Source: Lentisphaeria bacterium
GTDB lineage: Bacteria; Verrucomicrobiota; Lentisphaeria; Victivallales; Victivallaceae
Length of the DNA: 64,000 nucleotides
Direction of reading: 5' to 3'
NCBI GenBank assembly: GCA_022768375.1
Contig: JALEMG010000039.1
Span: forward strand, 54,050-118,049
Part shown: one piece after another, positions 62,357 through 64,000 of the stretch
Layout of the letters: each line of letters starts with the position of its first letter
Numbering within the stretch: the stretch's first letter is position 1
Made by a program: the position numbers and the translations under genes
Notes under the pieces: generated by a model
The model's input: only the letters and a program-made list of their open reading frames with translations
Databases searched by the model: none
Told to the model about the DNA's origin: nothing

Positions 62357-64000
62357 TTACGCCAGTTTGCCGAACTTGATGCTGTCGGGGGCTTTGGTCA
62401 GGATGTAGGTAACGTCGCCGATCACCACGCCGCCTCCGGTGTACTCCGTGCCGTTGACGTAGAACCGCGCCGCGGAGAAAACATCCATGCTTTCTCCGCT
62501 CAGCACCGTCCAGTCGCCCTCCACTCCGTCCGTGACCAGATTTACCGCCAGATCAACAGGTTCGTCATAGAGCGCCAATTCCCTGATGGTGAGTCTGCCG
62601 CCTTCGGCGATGTTGATCCGGTCCACATCGTCGAGGTAGTTCAGCGCCACGTCGGTTTCCACATTCAGCGTGCTGAGCGCAGTGTTGTCGGCGCCGCAGT
62701 CGTTGCGGCCCGAGACCCGGGTGAGCGTCAGCGCGTCATCGCCGGTGAGCGTCAGCGTCGCACTGCCCACGGAGCAGTTGATGTTCCTGCCGCCGAGGAA
62801 GACGAAATCCACCTGCCCGCCGGTAATCGTGATATTCGCGGTCCCGACTTCGGTGTACCCGCAGGGAGCGTTGCCGCCGCCCGCGTAGAGCCGTTCGACC
62901 GTGCCGCCGGTGATCGTGACCGTCGCGGTCCCGACCGTACTCAGTGCGGCGGTGCCGCCAGTGATGTTCTTGTCGCCGCGTTCGGCCCAGCCGCCGCCGT
63001 ACAGTTTCTCAACGTACCCGGACGAAACGGTGATGAACGTTTCGCCGACGCTGGCGTACGCGTACTTGCGGGCGTGGGCTCCGGCGTAGAGATTGCCGTT
63101 GATGCTCGCTCCGGCGAGGTTCAGCACCGCCTTGTCCACGGTGTAGTTGGCTTCAACCGAAAGCGCAACACCGTCACCGTAGGCGTACCCGGCGACGTAG
63201 TTCATGCCGCCATTCTCCTGTCCGCCCTGGAAGTCGCCGCCGCGCACGTCCAGCGTCACCGTGACCAGATGGCCGCCGGTCGGCTGACCGGACACGCCGA
63301 TCAGGGCCCCCCCGATCACCGGCTGGGCGATCGCGCCGCCGGTGATGACCGAACGGGCGTTGCCGGAAGTTGCCAGCGTGCCGACGAAAAGATTCGTGAC
63401 CGTGCCGCCGGTCATGTACTTCTCGGAACCCGCGGTCAGGTTCCGTGTCGTGGTTCCCGCCGCAAGGTCCGCTTCCCGCTCGTAGAGCACGAGGTTGTCG
63501 GACGAATCCACTTTCAGAAACAGGCCCGCGTTATTCGTGCCGGTGAATCCGTACCCGCCGACAGCAATCACACCGGTGGCCACCACAACTTCGCCCGTGA
63601 CGTATCCCGACGCATCCACCGTCAGCGCAGCCCCCGAAAGATCATGCGCATGGCAGGATATTCCCGCTCCTTCTCCGATGTACAAATCGCCGGTGACGAC
63701 CGCCCCTTCCAACAGAGACATACTGCCGCCGGATACCACCACGGCGTCATTCACCGTGCCACCGCTGAAAACAGACATCTCGCCGCCGACGGAAACGGCG
63801 GTATCGCTCGCCACGCCGCCGATGGAAACGCACATACTGCCGCCGCTGGACACAGCGGTATCGCTCATCGTGCCGCCGGACATGATCTCCGCCCGGCCGC
63901 CGGAAACGATGCCGACGCCCCCGGCGCTGCCGCCGCCGGAAACATTCAGGAGGCCGCCCGCACCCAGTTCCGCCGCGCTGACAAGGCCGCCGTGATTGAC
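62357..64000 (-). CDS. AIDA-repeat-type surface/autotransporter-like protein, C-terminal part (cut by window edge)
   Basis: The frame is open to the right end of the window, so at least 547 residues are seen and the start is missing. The first visible part has AIDA-type repeats of about 19 residues built on GG-x-M/V-x-D-T-A-V-x-x-GG (VSSGGSM, SVGGEMSVFSGGTVND, VVVSGGSM). Next come beta-helix repeats with ITGGTVERLYAGGGN and NITITGGQVDFVFLGGRN. The C-terminus ends FYVNGTEYTGGG...SIKFGKLA, with no autotransporter beta-barrel. Likely a large exported fibre-like adhesin. Confidence 0.75.
   Translation of the reverse strand, partial: VNHGGLVSAAELGAGGLLNVSGGGSAGGVGIVSGGRAEIMSGGTMSDTAVSSGGSMCVSIGGVASDTAVSVGGEMSVFSGGTVNDAVVVSGGSMSLLEGAVVTGDLYIGEGAGISCHAHDLSGAALTVDASGYVTGEVVVATGVIAVGGYGFTGTNNAGLFLKVDSSDNLVLYEREADLAAGTTTRNLTAGSEKYMTGGTVTNLFVGTLATSGNARSVITGGAIAQPVIGGALIGVSGQPTGGHLVTVTLDVRGGDFQGGQENGGMNYVAGYAYGDGVALSVEANYTVDKAVLNLAGASINGNLYAGAHARKYAYASVGETFITVSSGYVEKLYGGGWAERGDKNITGGTAALSTVGTATVTITGGTVERLYAGGGNAPCGYTEVGTANITITGGQVDFVFLGGRNINCSVGSATLTLTGDDALTLTRVSGRNDCGADNTALSTLNVETDVALNYLDDVDRINIAEGGRLTIRELALYDEPVDLAVNLVTDGVEGDWTVLSGESMDVFSAARFYVNGTEYTGGGVVIGDVTYILTKAPDSIKFGKLA

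Overview
The window is a GC-rich bacterial chromosome segment, most likely from the Lentisphaerota (Victivallis-like) or a close PVC relative. The pointers are tandem type II pseudopilin-like proteins of the DUF1559 class (N-terminal [17 protein letters not shown]-terminal H-x9-DG motif) encoded beside glycoside hydrolases, a complete type II secretion operon, a eukaryote-like UDP-sugar pyrophosphorylase, and a broken-up cell-division cluster. The acetate kinase/phosphotransacetylase pair suggests fermentative acetate metabolism. No tRNA gene, CRISPR array, transposase or phage gene was seen; the region reads as core chromosome with two carbohydrate-utilisation islands at its edges.

Layout. 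1-8285: end of a zinc-type dehydrogenase, then a leftward sugar-use operon (GntR-type regulator, secreted protein, two pseudopilin-like proteins, one frameshifted, a GH71/GH99-like hydrolase and a Gfo/Idh/MocA oxidoreductase). 8427-14148: leftward operon proS - secreted protein - NifU-like scaffold - prfB - epmA, mostly translation functions. 14203-26124: leftward type II secretion operon (unknown secreted protein, GspL-, GspM-, GspC-like, gspD-E-F-G-H-I-J-K, small secreted protein), most junctions overlapping by 4 nt. 26258-30179: mraZ-rsmH-ftsL-ftsI with a 10-bp-periodic MraZ-type operator, divergent from ackA-pta (30247-32565). 32629-33030: a hairpin-dense convergent intergenic stretch. 33087-37681: small secreted protein plus dciA, and a UDP-sugar pyrophosphorylase - ftsW - murG operon. 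37775-39666: prmC-yraN-comF. 39799-42981: an ATP-cone-like protein, dnaN, recF. 42978-45002: TauE/SafE permease, purC, rplU. 45090-50962: metallophosphoesterase, GT9, secreted protein, RlmD-type methyltransferase and two GT2 glycosyltransferases. 51033-51386: RNase P RNA. 51573-59799: membrane glycosyltransferase-like protein, metG, folK (opposite strand), fmt, rng and uvrC. 59984-64000: a GH106-like hydrolase and the C-terminal part of an AIDA-repeat surface protein.

Themes. Envelope building is concentrated here: UDP-GlcNAc supply beside MurG and FtsW, FtsI/FtsL with their putative regulator MraZ, glycosyltransferases, and secretion. The secretion system, pseudopilin-like proteins and secreted hydrolases together suggest extracellular polysaccharide use. 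Several transcription units share one promoter form, -35 TTGCAT-like, 17 bp, -10 TATATT. A small secreted protein family of unknown function occurs twice, once at the end of the secretion operon and once translationally coupled to dciA.
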